Assembly: GCA_030445275.1 (NCBI GenBank)
Contig: JAUCSE010000038.1
Span: 1 to 64,000, forward strand
Reading direction: 5' to 3'
Origin: Mucilaginibacter sp.
Lineage (GTDB): Bacteria > Bacteroidota > Bacteroidia > Sphingobacteriales > Sphingobacteriaceae
DNA: 64,000 nt
The notes beneath the pieces are model-generated. The model made no database searches. It saw nothing but the letters and a program-made list of their open reading frames with translations, and was not told where the DNA came from. The position numbers were made by a program, and so were the translations under genes. Below, piece after piece: positions 17,263-27,800 of this stretch; the first letter of the stretch is position 1, and each line of letters begins with the position of its first letter.

Positions 17263-18075
17263 ATGGAACTGATAAAAAACACCTGCTGTACCTGCGGCAC
17301 GCAGTTCGCCGCCAACAAGCCAATCCCTGAACTATGCCCCATCTGCAGCGACGACAGGCAGTATTTTCTGGACGAGGGCCAAACCTGGACAAATACCACC
17401 GAATTGCTCAAAACGCATCAGATAAATATCAGGGAGCTTAATCCATCACTTTTTGAATTGCAAATAACACCCCAGTTTGCATTGGGGCAACGGGCATTGC
17501 TGCTGCTATCGCCCGGGGGTAATATTTTATGGGATTGCCTCCCGGTGCTTAACCAGGAAACCATTGATTTTATTCGCTCAAAGGGTGGTTTAAAAGCCAT
17601 CGCATTTTCGCATCCGCATTTTTACAGTAACGTAAATCAATGGGCCGCAGCCTTCGATTGCCCGGTTTATATTCATGAGCATGACGAGCAATGGGTTTTC
17701 AATAGCGGACAAAACATCCGGTTTTGGACCGGAGAAAGTAAACCCTTATGGGATGGCATCACCATTGAAAATATAGGCGGGCATTTCCCGGGTAGCAGCT
17801 TATTAAGAGTACCTACCTTATCCGCGCATGGTTCCTTATTCACCGGCGATACCCTATATGTGTCAAAAAACAAAAAAAACATCGCCGTGATGTACAGTTA
17901 CCCCAATTATATCCCTTTACAAGCTGATGAACAGACCAGGGTGATAAACCGGGTAAAAAGAATAGACTTTAATGCCATATATGGCGGGTTCGAGTGGCAA
18001 AACCTATTGGAGGATGCCAAAAATATTTTTACTGCATCTGTTGCCCGGTATCAGCAAGCAGTTGAAGTGATTTAG
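17263..18075 (+). CDS. Metallo-beta-lactamase-fold hydrolase with N-terminal zinc ribbon
   Basis: 270 residues. Residues 7-30 carry a zinc-ribbon-like pattern (TCCTCGTQF and ELCPICSDD). The metallo-beta-lactamase fold follows, with FSHPHFYSN in place of the classical HxHxDH (Tyr instead of Asp), then GGHFPGSS and FTGDTLYV for the remaining metal ligands. The altered first motif suggests a changed or single metal site. It is probably co-transcribed with the AhpD-like gene. Substrate unknown. Confidence 0.82.
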   Translation: MELIKNTCCTCGTQFAANKPIPELCPICSDDRQYFLDEGQTWTNTTELLKTHQINIRELNPSLFELQITPQFALGQRALLLLSPGGNILWDCLPVLNQETIDFIRSKGGLKAIAFSHPHFYSNVNQWAAAFDCPVYIHEHDEQWVFNSGQNIRFWTGESKPLWDGITIENIGGHFPGSSLLRVPTLSAHGSLFTGDTLYVSKNKKNIAVMYSYPNYIPLQADEQTRVINRVKRIDFNAIYGGFEWQNLLEDAKNIFTASVARYQQAVEVI

Positions 18076-18138
18076 CGCGCCTGTAAATAATTAAAATCAG
18101 AAAGAAAGAGATGAGTATCCAATATCAACAAAAGCCAT

Positions 18139-18279
18139 GTCATTTCGACGAGATACGAGGAGAAACTATCTCTTGAGCGAAGCGAAAAATCTTATACGCA
18201 ATACATATTGTAGCGGGCATAACGTATAAGACTTCTCCTCACCCCGGCACATTGGCCATCGCTGTTCGTCGAAATGACA
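18139..18279. repeat. REP-like palindrome, GTCATTTCGAC family
   Basis: The outer arms TGTCATTTCGACGA and TCGTCGAAATGACA, with the inner pair GAGGAGAA and TTCTCCTC, belong to the same family as 10136-10231 and 19705-19853. It fills the gap before the small helix-turn-helix gene. Confidence 0.8.
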
Positions 18280-18381
18280 AAGGGCCTATGTCCTAAACTC
18301 ATGTTAAATATTGTTTTCATATACTGACATACTGCTGTCAATCAGCTGTTTCATTTTTGTATGGAACTTAATTACATTGGC

Positions 18382-18717
18382 ATGAACAGGATAGACAGGT
18401 TATTGGAGGTACTAACCGTTTTACAAACGCAAAAAGTGGTAACGGTTGATCATTTAAAACAGAAATTCCATATCAGTACCCGTATGGTGTACCGGGATAT
18501 CCAATTACTAAACGAACTAAGGATTGCCGTACAGTATGAAGGCGATAAGGGCTGTTTTATTCTGAAAGGTTATTGTCATCCTTCACCGGAAATACCATTA
18601 CCAAAACCTGATGGCACCCAGGTTTCGCAAAGTATTATTATTATACCGCCTGCCATAAAAAACGACCTGATAAATTGGTTATCAGCCAATCAGAGTGGTA
18701 AAAACAAGCTTAAATAA
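18382..18717 (+). CDS. Short HTH-domain protein (DeoR/YafY-like N-terminus)
   Basis: 111 residues. The first 60 form an HTH_11-type winged helix as in YafY/DeoR regulators (RIDRLLEVLTVLQTQ, then FHISTRMVYRDIQLLNEL). The usual C-terminal WYL ligand domain is absent; only a short tail follows, so it is either a mini-regulator or a shortened copy. The ATG at 18382 fits the family start; an ATG seven codons earlier is also possible. A PhzF gene follows 38 bases on. Confidence 0.8.
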   Translation: MNRIDRLLEVLTVLQTQKVVTVDHLKQKFHISTRMVYRDIQLLNELRIAVQYEGDKGCFILKGYCHPSPEIPLPKPDGTQVSQSIIIIPPAIKNDLINWLSANQSGKNKLK

Positions 18718-18755
18718 ACGCTGCTATCAATGCAGGCTTAATATCATCTTATAAC

Positions 18756-19640
18756 ATGAAAAAACTTAATTATTATGTGCTCGATGTATTTACAGATCAA
18801 AAATATAAAGGCAACCCCTTATCAGTAGTTTGGTGCGATGAGGAACTTGACATTCAGCAATACTATGATATTGCCCGCGAATTTGGTTATTCCGAAACCT
18901 CTTTTGTGCATTATTCATCGACTGATAAGGCATTCAAGGTACGATCATTTACTCCCGGGAATTTTGAAGTGGCCGGCGCCGGCCATAACCTTTTAGGCGC
19001 TGTATGCCTGGCTCTATTAAAAGACATGGATATTTTCAGGGAACAACAAGGCGAGCAATGGGTGATCATGAAAGACGAAAAAATACCGCTTGTAATTACA
19101 GAAGAAGCCGGGCTGCCATTTGTTGCCATGCAGCAGCAAATAGCCACTATAGTTAAAACAATTCCAGCCAAACTCATTGCCGGTGCCATAGGTTTAAACC
19201 GGGAAGACCTTATACTTTTTAACTGGAAACCAACCATCGTAAAAACTGAGGTTACCCATGTAATGGTTCCGGTTAAGGACAGTGATGCGCTTAATCGTGC
19301 GGTATCAAACAAATCGCTTTTAAAACAAGTGTCGGAGCAATATGGTTTCGAGGGTTATTACCTATACACAACTAATCACCAGCACGCCGGCTATATAGCC
19401 GAGGCCCGCTTTTTTAACCCTTATATGGGGATTGATGAAGATGCGGCAACAGGTACTGCTGCCGGCCCGTTAGCGGGCTATTTAAGCCATGTTAACTATA
19501 TAAACCGGACGCAAAACTACCGGATACTGCAGGGCGTTCAGTTAAATCAGCCATCATCTATTCTTGTCAAGGTGATGCCCAAAGGGATATTGGTAAGTGG
19601 CTCGGCTGTTATTACGATGGAGGGTGTGCTGTATTTGTAA
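18756..19640 (+). CDS. PhzF family isomerase/epimerase
   Basis: 294 residues of the diaminopimelate-epimerase-like PhzF fold. Two homologous halves are visible: GNPLSVVW with the catalytic glutamate in GYSETSFV in the first, and DEDAATGTAAGPLAGYL in the second. VAGAGHNLLGA replaces the usual CGHATLA element. PhzF proteins isomerise small cyclic acids; outside phenazine clusters the substrate is unknown, and there is no phenazine pathway here. It follows the small HTH gene, which may regulate it. Confidence 0.9.
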   Translation: MKKLNYYVLDVFTDQKYKGNPLSVVWCDEELDIQQYYDIAREFGYSETSFVHYSSTDKAFKVRSFTPGNFEVAGAGHNLLGAVCLALLKDMDIFREQQGEQWVIMKDEKIPLVITEEAGLPFVAMQQQIATIVKTIPAKLIAGAIGLNREDLILFNWKPTIVKTEVTHVMVPVKDSDALNRAVSNKSLLKQVSEQYGFEGYYLYTTNHQHAGYIAEARFFNPYMGIDEDAATGTAAGPLAGYLSHVNYINRTQNYRILQGVQLNQPSSILVKVMPKGILVSGSAVITMEGVLYL

Positions 19641-19704
19641 ATTGAGTACTCAGATAAGGGCGTATCACTACAACTATTCGGAAGAAATAGTTTCTATAAA
19701 AGTT

Positions 19705-19853
19705 TGTCATTTCGATAGAGCTGGGGTAGGCATGAGTGTTGTGCGAAAGAGAAACTATTATCTCTTGAGCGGTAGAGAAAAATCTTCTAAGCAATGCAAA
19801 GCTTTAATTGCAAATCTCATAAGATTTCTCCTCGTATCTCGTTCGAAATGACA
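19705..19853. repeat. REP-like palindrome, GTCATTTCGA family
   Basis: The left arm TGTCATTTCGA and right arm TTCGAAATGACA enclose AGAAAAATCTTCTAAGC and CATAAGATTTCTCC, again matching the family seen at 10136 and 18139. A short frame through this stretch is rejected as a gene. Confidence 0.8.
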
Positions 19854-19890
19854 GCCTTTTTGATTCTTCTGAACATTTACGGACCTCTCC

Positions 19891-19941
19891 GGACACAAAG
19901 AAAGCCTTTAGAGAATCTCTCCAAAGGCTTTCTTTGTGTCC
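19891..19941 (+). terminator. Strong terminator hairpin
   Basis: A perfect 19 bp stem (GGACACAAAGAAAGCCTTT and its complement) with a 13-base loop is followed by GTTTTT on the plus strand. It sits between the convergent PhzF gene and the amidohydrolase operon, and the stem could end transcription from both sides. Confidence 0.8.
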
Positions 19942-19959
19942 GTTTTTCTCTATAATAGC

Positions 19960-21273
19960 TTATAGTTTAAAACCATATTTGTCACTGAATTTCTTATAAA
20001 GTTGTTTATGCAGATTATCAAGGTTAATGTTCCGGCCTTGTATAAAAGCGGTTTCTACATCGATACTGATCATGTCAAGCGCATCGCCTGCTGATATAAA
20101 GAGGTTGGCATCCTTTCCGGTTTCCAGCGTACCGGTGGTTTTGTCGATCCCCATTATTTTGGCATTGTTCATCGTGATCATGGATAATGCCTGTTCTTTG
20201 GTTAAACCATAACCTACTGCCTGCCCGGCTTCAAATGGCAGGTTACGTTGCCGCCAGAAACCTGTACCGGTTAAACCATAAAGCACACCGGCATCCTGTA
20301 ACATCTTCGGTAGCTTGTAGGGCAGATAAACATCATCTTCATCCTTATCTGGTAATGTCTGGGTTTCGCGGAGTATCACCGGCACATTATTTTCTTTTAA
20401 TACATCCGTTACCAGGTACGATTCCTTACCGCCCACGATTACTGCCAAAATGCCAAAGCGTTTTGAAAAGCTTACCGCCTGCACTATTTCCTTAGCTCCA
20501 TCGGCAATAATGAATAGTTTTTTTGTGCCGTTGAATAAACCCTTCATAGCCTCAAACCGGATATTGGTTACCTCTGGCTTGGCAATATCCGCGTAGGCTT
20601 TGGCTTGCTCAAACAAACTCGTGATATTATCAACCGCCTTTTGGGCGCGCTGGGCAGGTGTTTCCTGAACAACACCAGGCACTGCAACAGGTGCTCTCCT
20701 GCGACCACCGGCTACGGCTGTAGGCCAGTTTAAATGAATAGCCATGTCTTTTTTATAGGCAGCATCCTCCCAGTTCCAGGCATCCAATTGTACCACTGAT
20801 GACTCTCCCGAAATGATACCACCCTCGGGAGTTGGCTGAGCCAGCAAAATACCATTTGAACGCACCGTCGGAATAACCTTTGAATCGGTATTATAAGCCA
20901 CCAACGACCGTACATGCGGATTAAGATCGCCGGTTTCGGTATCATCAACCGTACCTCGGGCCCCCTCCTCCACTTCAACCAGGCCCAGGGTAGTTACCGG
21001 GGCTATAAAGCCCGGATATACTTGTTTACCGGTGGCGTTGATCACATCATAACCGGTTATATCAGGCGCTGTGCCCTGGCCAACACCTGTAATTTTACCT
21101 TTATCAAAGGTTATATAACCATTGTTAATAACTTGTCCGTTGCCCACATGGATAGTGGCGCCGGTTATTACAACCGGCTTGCTTTGTGGCTTAGCAGGCG
21201 AAATATTTGCCTGTGCGTAAGCAACAGTAATGCCAAGCAATAATCCACCTAAACTTAATATTGTTCTTTTCAT
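19960..21273 (-). CDS. Exported amidohydrolase-like protein, catalytic histidines missing
   Basis: 437 residues. A signal peptide (MKRTILSLGGLLLG ... AYAQ) predicts export. The amidohydrolase beta-sandwich entry (VVITGATIHVGNG) and C-terminal motif TGTLETGKDANLFI are clear, but the metal-binding HxH after the first barrel strand is replaced (YPGFIAPVTTLG), so it is probably not an active hydrolase alone. I start it at 21273, just before the signal peptide; the frame extends 30 codons upstream into the neighbouring gene. It follows the 1030-residue amidohydrolase by 16 bases and may be its partner subunit. Confidence 0.85.
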   Translation of the reverse strand: MKRTILSLGGLLLGITVAYAQANISPAKPQSKPVVITGATIHVGNGQVINNGYITFDKGKITGVGQGTAPDITGYDVINATGKQVYPGFIAPVTTLGLVEVEEGARGTVDDTETGDLNPHVRSLVAYNTDSKVIPTVRSNGILLAQPTPEGGIISGESSVVQLDAWNWEDAAYKKDMAIHLNWPTAVAGGRRRAPVAVPGVVQETPAQRAQKAVDNITSLFEQAKAYADIAKPEVTNIRFEAMKGLFNGTKKLFIIADGAKEIVQAVSFSKRFGILAVIVGGKESYLVTDVLKENNVPVILRETQTLPDKDEDDVYLPYKLPKMLQDAGVLYGLTGTGFWRQRNLPFEAGQAVGYGLTKEQALSMITMNNAKIMGIDKTTGTLETGKDANLFISAGDALDMISIDVETAFIQGRNINLDNLHKQLYKKFSDKYGFKL

Positions 21274-21289
21274 ATTGATTTTAAATAGA

Positions 21290-24200
21290 TTATCGTCCAT
21301 TATTATTTTTTGCTTCATGTGCCGCCTGCCTTGCCCGTTCCATATCGGTATAATCATCAGCAACTACAAAATTATCTTCTTCCACACTTTCACATTCATA
21401 CAAGCGCCTGCGGACAGCGTTTGGTCTTTGGGTAGCGGCTCCCTTATTTTTTGCTTCCAGCATTTTCTGAACAATGCGGGCCTCGTCGGCTGCCAGAGCT
21501 TTCCGTTTTCCAGCATCCTGGTCAATATCCCAGTACAGCACACCATCAACAAAGGTTTTCTCGGCCACAGCATAAACAGACAATGGATCGGCAGACCATA
21601 AAACCACATCCGCATCCTTGCCCGCTTTAAGACTGCCGATGCGATTATCCACATGCAGCATTTTTGCAGGATTCAGGGTTACCAGTTTTAAGGCATCTTC
21701 TTCGCTCATATGTCCGTAGGTAACCGCTTTTCCGGCTTCCTGGTTAAGGCGGCGGGCCATCTCTGCATCATCGGAGTTAAAACCGGTTACCAAACCAACC
21801 TCATGCATCAGCTTGCCATTATAAGGGATAGCTTCGGCAACTTCACTTTTGTAGGCCCACCAATCTGAAAATGTAGATCCGGCAATATTGCGCGCCTTCA
21901 TTTTATCAGCTACCTTATAGCCCTCCAATATGTGGGTGAACGTGTTGATATGAAAGCCCATGGAATCAGACACATGCATCAGCATATTAATTTCTGATTG
22001 CACATAGGAATGGCAGGTAATAAAACGCTTGTTGTCTAATATCTCAACCAGGGCATCCAGTTCCAGGTCTTTGCGGGTGGTGCTACCCTTTACGGCACGG
22101 GCCGCTTTGTATTCTTTAGCCCGGGTAAAGGCATCTATATATACCTGCTCAACCCCCATACGTGTTTGGGGGAAACGTAAAGCCGAGCCTGGGGCAAGCG
22201 GACCGTTGTTACTGCCTTTTACATTCTCGCCTAAGGCAAACTTGATAAATCCGTCGCTGCCGGCAAGCTTGATCTCTTCGGGCAACAGGCCCCAGCGGTG
22301 TTTGATCAATTGGGTTTGGCCGCCGATGGCATTTGCCGAACCATGCAATATGTGCGATGTAGTTACCCCACCGGCCAACTGCCTGTACAAGTTGATATCT
22401 TCGGCATCAAGCACATCTGCAATGCGCACTTCGGATGTTACGGATTGTGTGCCCTCATTAATACCTCCGGTAGCTGCAATGTGCGAGTGTTCATCAACAA
22501 TACCCGCGGATATATGCTTGCCTGTAGCGTCGATTACTTTGGCCCCGGCTGATGCCAGATTTTTGCCAACGGCCTTTATTTTTCCGTTCTCAATTAAAAC
22601 GTCGGCATTTTGTAAGATGCCTTCTTTTTCATTTGTCCAAACGGTACCGTTTTTTAATAATACGGTTTCGGCTTTGGGTAGCGTTGCGTTACCAAAGGCT
22701 ACAAATGGGTAAACTACCGGCCCAACGGCTAAATTTGACTTAGGCGCATCGCGAGGCGGAAATCTGGATCCGGAAGCGGCACTGCTAAACGTTGCCGTCC
22801 ACCTGCCCTGCGATCCGTCCGGGAGTATGGCATCACCCTTAAAAGTTAAAGGCGAAACCGAGCTGATGTATCCTGCCAGCCGGATGATACCTGCCGGCGA
22901 TTTCTTATAATCAAAATAAATACTGAGCTGGTCGCCTGCCCGGGTGATGGTTCCCTTTACACGGGTACTATCGGGACCTGAGCGTTCAATGTTTACATCA
23001 TATTCGCCAGGCGTACCGCCTATTTTTAAGGTGGTGTTGGCAAAACCATCGCCGCTAAGTAAATAATTACCCCGCAGATCAGTAATACCCAACTTGCTAA
23101 CCACATATGGCCTACCCGCTATCCAGTTTTCATAAATAACGTTATCAGCCTTAAACAAACTATCAGAGGTGATCAGAAAGCTGGCCATTTTACCTTTGGT
23201 CAATGTCCCCACTTTATCGGCTACGCCAAGCATTTCTGCAGGTGCCGTTGTTAATGCATTTAAGGCTTGTTTTTCGCTTAAGCCATATGTGATGGCAGCG
23301 CGGATATTTGTCCAGAAATCACGGGCATTGGTGAGCCCATAAGAAGTGATAGCAAACTTAACGCCCGCCTTTTCCAATACTCCGGGATTAGTAGGTGCCA
23401 ATTCCCAGTTCTTTAATTGCTCATAGGTAATGCTCCGGGCATCCAGCGGGTCTTCTACATCATAAGGCGCGGGGAAATTTACCGGAACAATGAAGGAGCT
23501 GCCAGTAGCCTTTACAGCGGCAATGCGCTGATATTCTTCACCATCAGTTTTGTAAATATATTGGTGGCCAAACTCTTTGGCTATTTTATCGGCCCGTAAA
23601 ATACTTTGCGGATCACTTACTTCAAATATCTGGGGCAGGCTTTGGGTTCGGTTAAATTCATCAAGAGATATATTGTATTCTTCCTTTTGAGTTTTGTACC
23701 ATTGCGCATCATAATAGGTTTGACGCAACAGGGCAATGCTACCCATTAATGACGATGGATAATTGGTTGCAGCTGTGCCCTTGCTAAAGGAATAATGTGC
23801 CGCAGCCTGATCTTTAAGCATCACCAGGTTATCGCGTTCATCGCCCAGGCTAACTACCACCGAAGTGCCCCGTGCAATACCATCATGTATTAATGATTGT
23901 ACAGTACTAAACCCGTTTTTCTTTAGGTCCTCGTTTTTAGCATCGGCATGGAATATTGTTTTAGCATTCATTTCGGGTTTTATAGATTCATTCCATCCAT
24001 AGGCTCCCTGCTTGGTTGATACCGGAACTAACGTGCGTACGCCGCCAAAACCGCCAAAACCAAATGCCTGTCGCGGTAATTCGGGCATGCCATAAGTAGT
24101 ATAAGCATCAACGAGGCCAGGATAGATAAATTTCCCCTTCAGATCAACCGTAGTATAGCCTTTAGGAACAGCGAGGCCCTTACCTACCGCCTCAATTACC

Positions 24201-24382
24201 CTGTCTTTGATGAGCAACGTACCACCGCTTATCGTTTGATCGGCGCTAACAACTATGGTACCATTGATAAAGGCATACTGCCCGGGACGAACATCCCAGG
24301 CACCGTTGACCGGGAAGGTTTCCTGGGCATCGGCAATTTTAAGAAGTAATAAAAGGAAACAAAAGAGTAATATTTTTTTCAT
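21290..24382 (-). CDS. Exported double-domain amidohydrolase
   Basis: 1030 residues, with a signal peptide ending near ADAQ. Two amidohydrolase modules are fused. The first (about residues 30-430) has the sandwich and barrel but reads YPGLVDAYTTYG where HxH is expected, so it looks inactive. The second (about 570-1000) keeps the ligands: IVDEHSHIAATGG, later ITCHSYVQS and INTFTHILEGY, and GFNSDDAEMARR with the catalytic Asp. The middle segment is a beta-rich linker. Operon with the downstream inactive homologue. Likely a periplasmic peptidase or imidase; substrate unknown. Confidence 0.87.
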   Translation of the reverse strand: MKKILLFCFLLLLLKIADAQETFPVNGAWDVRPGQYAFINGTIVVSADQTISGGTLLIKDRVIEAVGKGLAVPKGYTTVDLKGKFIYPGLVDAYTTYGMPELPRQAFGFGGFGGVRTLVPVSTKQGAYGWNESIKPEMNAKTIFHADAKNEDLKKNGFSTVQSLIHDGIARGTSVVVSLGDERDNLVMLKDQAAAHYSFSKGTAATNYPSSLMGSIALLRQTYYDAQWYKTQKEEYNISLDEFNRTQSLPQIFEVSDPQSILRADKIAKEFGHQYIYKTDGEEYQRIAAVKATGSSFIVPVNFPAPYDVEDPLDARSITYEQLKNWELAPTNPGVLEKAGVKFAITSYGLTNARDFWTNIRAAITYGLSEKQALNALTTAPAEMLGVADKVGTLTKGKMASFLITSDSLFKADNVIYENWIAGRPYVVSKLGITDLRGNYLLSGDGFANTTLKIGGTPGEYDVNIERSGPDSTRVKGTITRAGDQLSIYFDYKKSPAGIIRLAGYISSVSPLTFKGDAILPDGSQGRWTATFSSAASGSRFPPRDAPKSNLAVGPVVYPFVAFGNATLPKAETVLLKNGTVWTNEKEGILQNADVLIENGKIKAVGKNLASAGAKVIDATGKHISAGIVDEHSHIAATGGINEGTQSVTSEVRIADVLDAEDINLYRQLAGGVTTSHILHGSANAIGGQTQLIKHRWGLLPEEIKLAGSDGFIKFALGENVKGSNNGPLAPGSALRFPQTRMGVEQVYIDAFTRAKEYKAARAVKGSTTRKDLELDALVEILDNKRFITCHSYVQSEINMLMHVSDSMGFHINTFTHILEGYKVADKMKARNIAGSTFSDWWAYKSEVAEAIPYNGKLMHEVGLVTGFNSDDAEMARRLNQEAGKAVTYGHMSEEDALKLVTLNPAKMLHVDNRIGSLKAGKDADVVLWSADPLSVYAVAEKTFVDGVLYWDIDQDAGKRKALAADEARIVQKMLEAKNKGAATQRPNAVRRRLYECESVEEDNFVVADDYTDMERARQAAHEAKNNNGR

Positions 24383-24827
24383 CAGTGATATAGTTTGCCC
24401 TAAAATATCAAATTCAGCATCTCAAAAAGAGATAATAATTAATTTATCATGCATTTGTTACACTATTCTGTCAAATTAATGGGCATAATGAAGCTTATTT
24501 TTCATACTAACGTGTATTTATAATGATAATTAAGTTTAGAAGCTGCTTAAAAATAGCTTTACAAAAAATTGTACAGTAAAAAACGCGTCATTGAGAAGCA
24601 CGAAGACAACTAATAAACCTTGTCATTCTGAGCATAGCGAAGAATCTAATTGCAGAATAGATCCTTCGTTCCTCAGGATGACAAAGTTGAGAATGGGATC
24701 CCTTCGTCGTTCCTCCTCGCAATGACGTATTTATTCGGCTTTAAACAGCTTCTCAGGTCTGGAATAAAGAATAAAGGCCTTACGAAATATCGTAAGGCCT
24801 TTATTCTTATTGTGACATTCCTGCACC
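24383..24827. repeat. Gene-free stretch with nested REP-like elements
   Basis: Outer arms CGTCATTGAGAAGCACGAAG (24586-24605) and a match ending CTCGCAATGACG (24702-24727) flank a second complete palindrome, TGTCATTCTGAGCATAGCG (from 24620) to CTCAGGATGACA (ending 24683). One repeat appears to sit inside another. The terminator of the TonB receptor follows at 24767. No gene is seen. Confidence 0.78.
24767..24808 (-). terminator. Terminator of the TonB receptor gene
   Basis: A long stem AGAATAAAGGCCTTACGA paired with TCGTAAGGCCTTTATTCT around a 4-base loop lies 20 bases past the receptor's stop codon. It is nearly symmetrical and could act in both directions. Confidence 0.75.
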
Positions 24828-27800
24828 CTAAAATCCATATCTTAAACCTATCTGGAACTGATATGGGTTGCCGCTTAAAGAAGATACACCTGCATTGGTA
24901 TTTACAGTATAGGCGTATTGTTTATTTACTGGGTCGAAGCTTTTTATGGTGTAGATGGAAGTTGTAGCCACGCCATGGTTTACACCCCAGTTTTTATCTA
25001 ACAAGTTACTCACGTTAAACAGATCGACAGATATTTCTAGGTATTGTTTCTTGAAAAACGCTATTCTTTTGATAAGTCTCAGGTCGATCACCCCGTAAAA
25101 AGGATTAACGCCGCCGTTGCGTTCTGCAATTTTACCAAAGCTGTTTTTAATGTAATCCTTCATACCCTTTTCAACCTTGGGGTTGTTCAATATGGCATTG
25201 ATACCATCTTTTAAATATTGCGGGGTAGATGCAGCGTTGGGATCATAAATGTAGGCCAGATCATTACTAGCAACAAAGTCGCCATTCACGTTACCGTTTA
25301 CAACTAATGAATACCGAGTACCGCTAATACCCGAGAATCTTAAGCCCGCGCTAAAACCATGAAATGTTGGCGAACTACCATAAAACACAATCTTATTCCT
25401 GAACTGATTATCCGAATAGCTCATAGCGCTCAAATTACGCGGATCATCTTTTACATACTGTACCAGTGTAGCTGTGTTCGCTACGTTTCCGTTGTAGGAG
25501 GTATTGTCTTTAGTTTGGTTCCAGGTATAGGAGAAGGATACTTCGCCTTGTTTATAGTAACGGTAATCCGCATCAACAACAAATGCCATTTGATTTACCT
25601 TACCTACGCTTTCGAGCTCCAGCACCCGGCCCACTGCGGTGGTTTTTCTGCCCTGTGTCCAATCGGCCGAGCCATTAGTCGTATTAATGGTACTCGCCGG
25701 AACATATACACCACGATTATCTTCGGCCGCGATCCTGAAATAAGGCTGATCAACCATGTTCTTGTCCAGATAGGTGTAGTTGTTACGCCCTAAACTTAAA
25801 TATGCACTCGCGGTAACGCGAAAATTCTGCGCAAAGAAGTGAGAGTACGATGCGTTGGCTTTATAAACGGTTGGTACCTTAGCGTCCTTACCGTTCATAT
25901 TAATGGTTGCCAGCTTAGGTATCGTAGGGTTATTCAATAAATCCTGACCGGGCGCACTATTGGGATCTTTCCGGTAAGCCGGGAAGTTTGGCGTGGGCAC
26001 CTGGCTACCCGTAAGATCAACACTTAAAATGTGCGAACCATCAAACAGCATGTTATTAATCATGGAGTAAGGATTAAGCGCAGAACCTAAAATACCGCCG
26101 CCAAGCCTGATGATATCCTTCCCGTTTTGACCTAAGTCCCAGGTGGCCTGTACCCTTGGTTGTACCTGCAGGGTAGCCAACTTATTTGAGGTGTTTAATC
26201 CTAATGTATTATAAACTACCTGGTTAAAGTTTGCTTTGTCCAGGTAATCAGTATAATCTACACGGATGCCGGCTGTCAGGTCAAATCCGGGGAATAACGA
26301 GGTTTGAACCTGTGCATATAAGTTTGGCGCAAGGATGTTGAATTTGATATTATGATCTGATGAAACATAAATATCTCGGGCATAACGGTAAGGTGTGAGA
26401 TTGTTGAAATTAGTTAATCCGGTAAAGTAAAAGCGTCCGTTTGTTTCACTACCATAAATGGAATTCTGGTTGGTGAAGGACAGGCCACCACCAAAGGTAA
26501 AATTATACTTGCCCTTGGTCCAGTATACGTTATCGGTAAGTTGCGCCACATTATTATTAAAATAATCGCCGCCATAACGTTGCCCGCCTAATTGTATAGC
26601 AGTTGAATAGGTTGAACCATCTGCCGCTGTTGAAGAAATATTCTGTACAATAGCACGTGGAATATTGTCTGCCGGCAACTGGCTGTTAGCAAACAGTTTA
26701 TTATATTCCCAATAATGCTGTATTTTAAGTTCGTTGGTTAACGTAGGGCTTAATATACTACGCAACGATGCCATCACACTGTTATTGATACTTTTCCGGG
26801 TGCTATAAACCTCGTAAATATTAATGGCTGTATTATCACCATCTGATTGATTATCCAGATCGTAAATAAAGTTGTCGCGGATGGTGAATAAATTTTTAGA
26901 GTTGATCTGCCAATCGATCCGGGCGAAACCCGCATGGGTATTTTTAAATTTATCAAACTGGCCAAACTGGGGTGACTTGGCAACACCATATTTAGTCCTG
27001 GCTATCGATAAAAAGTTATCCAACGTTGCCTGGGTTACATTGTTTCGTTTTTCATCATCTGCTGATTGTATGTTGGCGATGTACAATGGGCGGGAATCGG
27101 CCTGATGATCCCAGGCAATAAAGAACTGCGCTTTATCCTTAACGATAGGCCCCCCTAACGAAAAACCATATTGATAGGTAGAAAAGGCCTGGTTACGTTT
27201 TAACCCATTTAATCCGTAAGGGCTGGAAAGCCAGTTTGCACGGGCGTAAGTAAATGCGCTTCCGGAAAGCACGTTGGTTCCTGATTTGGTTACTGTACTG
27301 ATGGTTCCCCCGCCGGCGCTACCGTAGGTTACATCGTAAGCATTGGTAACCACCTGGAATTCCCGCACGGCTTCCAGCGATATGGAATAAGCGCCGGTTG
27401 GCTGGCCGCCTGAAATAGTTCCGCGCGCCGCCATACCGTCAATGGTATAATTGGTTGCCGATCCCAGCTGACCATTCAAACTACTGCCAGAGCTAAGCGG
27501 CGACAGATCTGCCAGGGTTGTAAAGTTACGCCCATTCACCGGTAACTTTGCAATATCCTTAGCGGTAACGGCTGTGGAAGAACCTATATTTTCAATCTTA
27601 TTACGTGACGTAGCCGATTTAATTTCAACTACATTCAGTTCCTGAACTTTGTCTTCCATCACAAACGAAACCAGGAGCAAATCGCCCTGGTTAAGTGCAA
27701 AGCCGGTTTGCTGCTGTGTTGCCATACCTACAACCGCTACGGTAATGCTGTACGGTGTACCCAACGGAAGTTCTTTTAAAAGAAAAGTCCCTTTTGAATT

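Noticed and set aside
18756..19640. Phenazine biosynthesis cluster
   Set aside because: Only a PhzF-fold protein is present; no other phz gene is nearby.
22029..22712. 227-codon plus-strand frame
   Set aside because: Lies fully antisense to the large amidohydrolase gene, with shadow-type composition.
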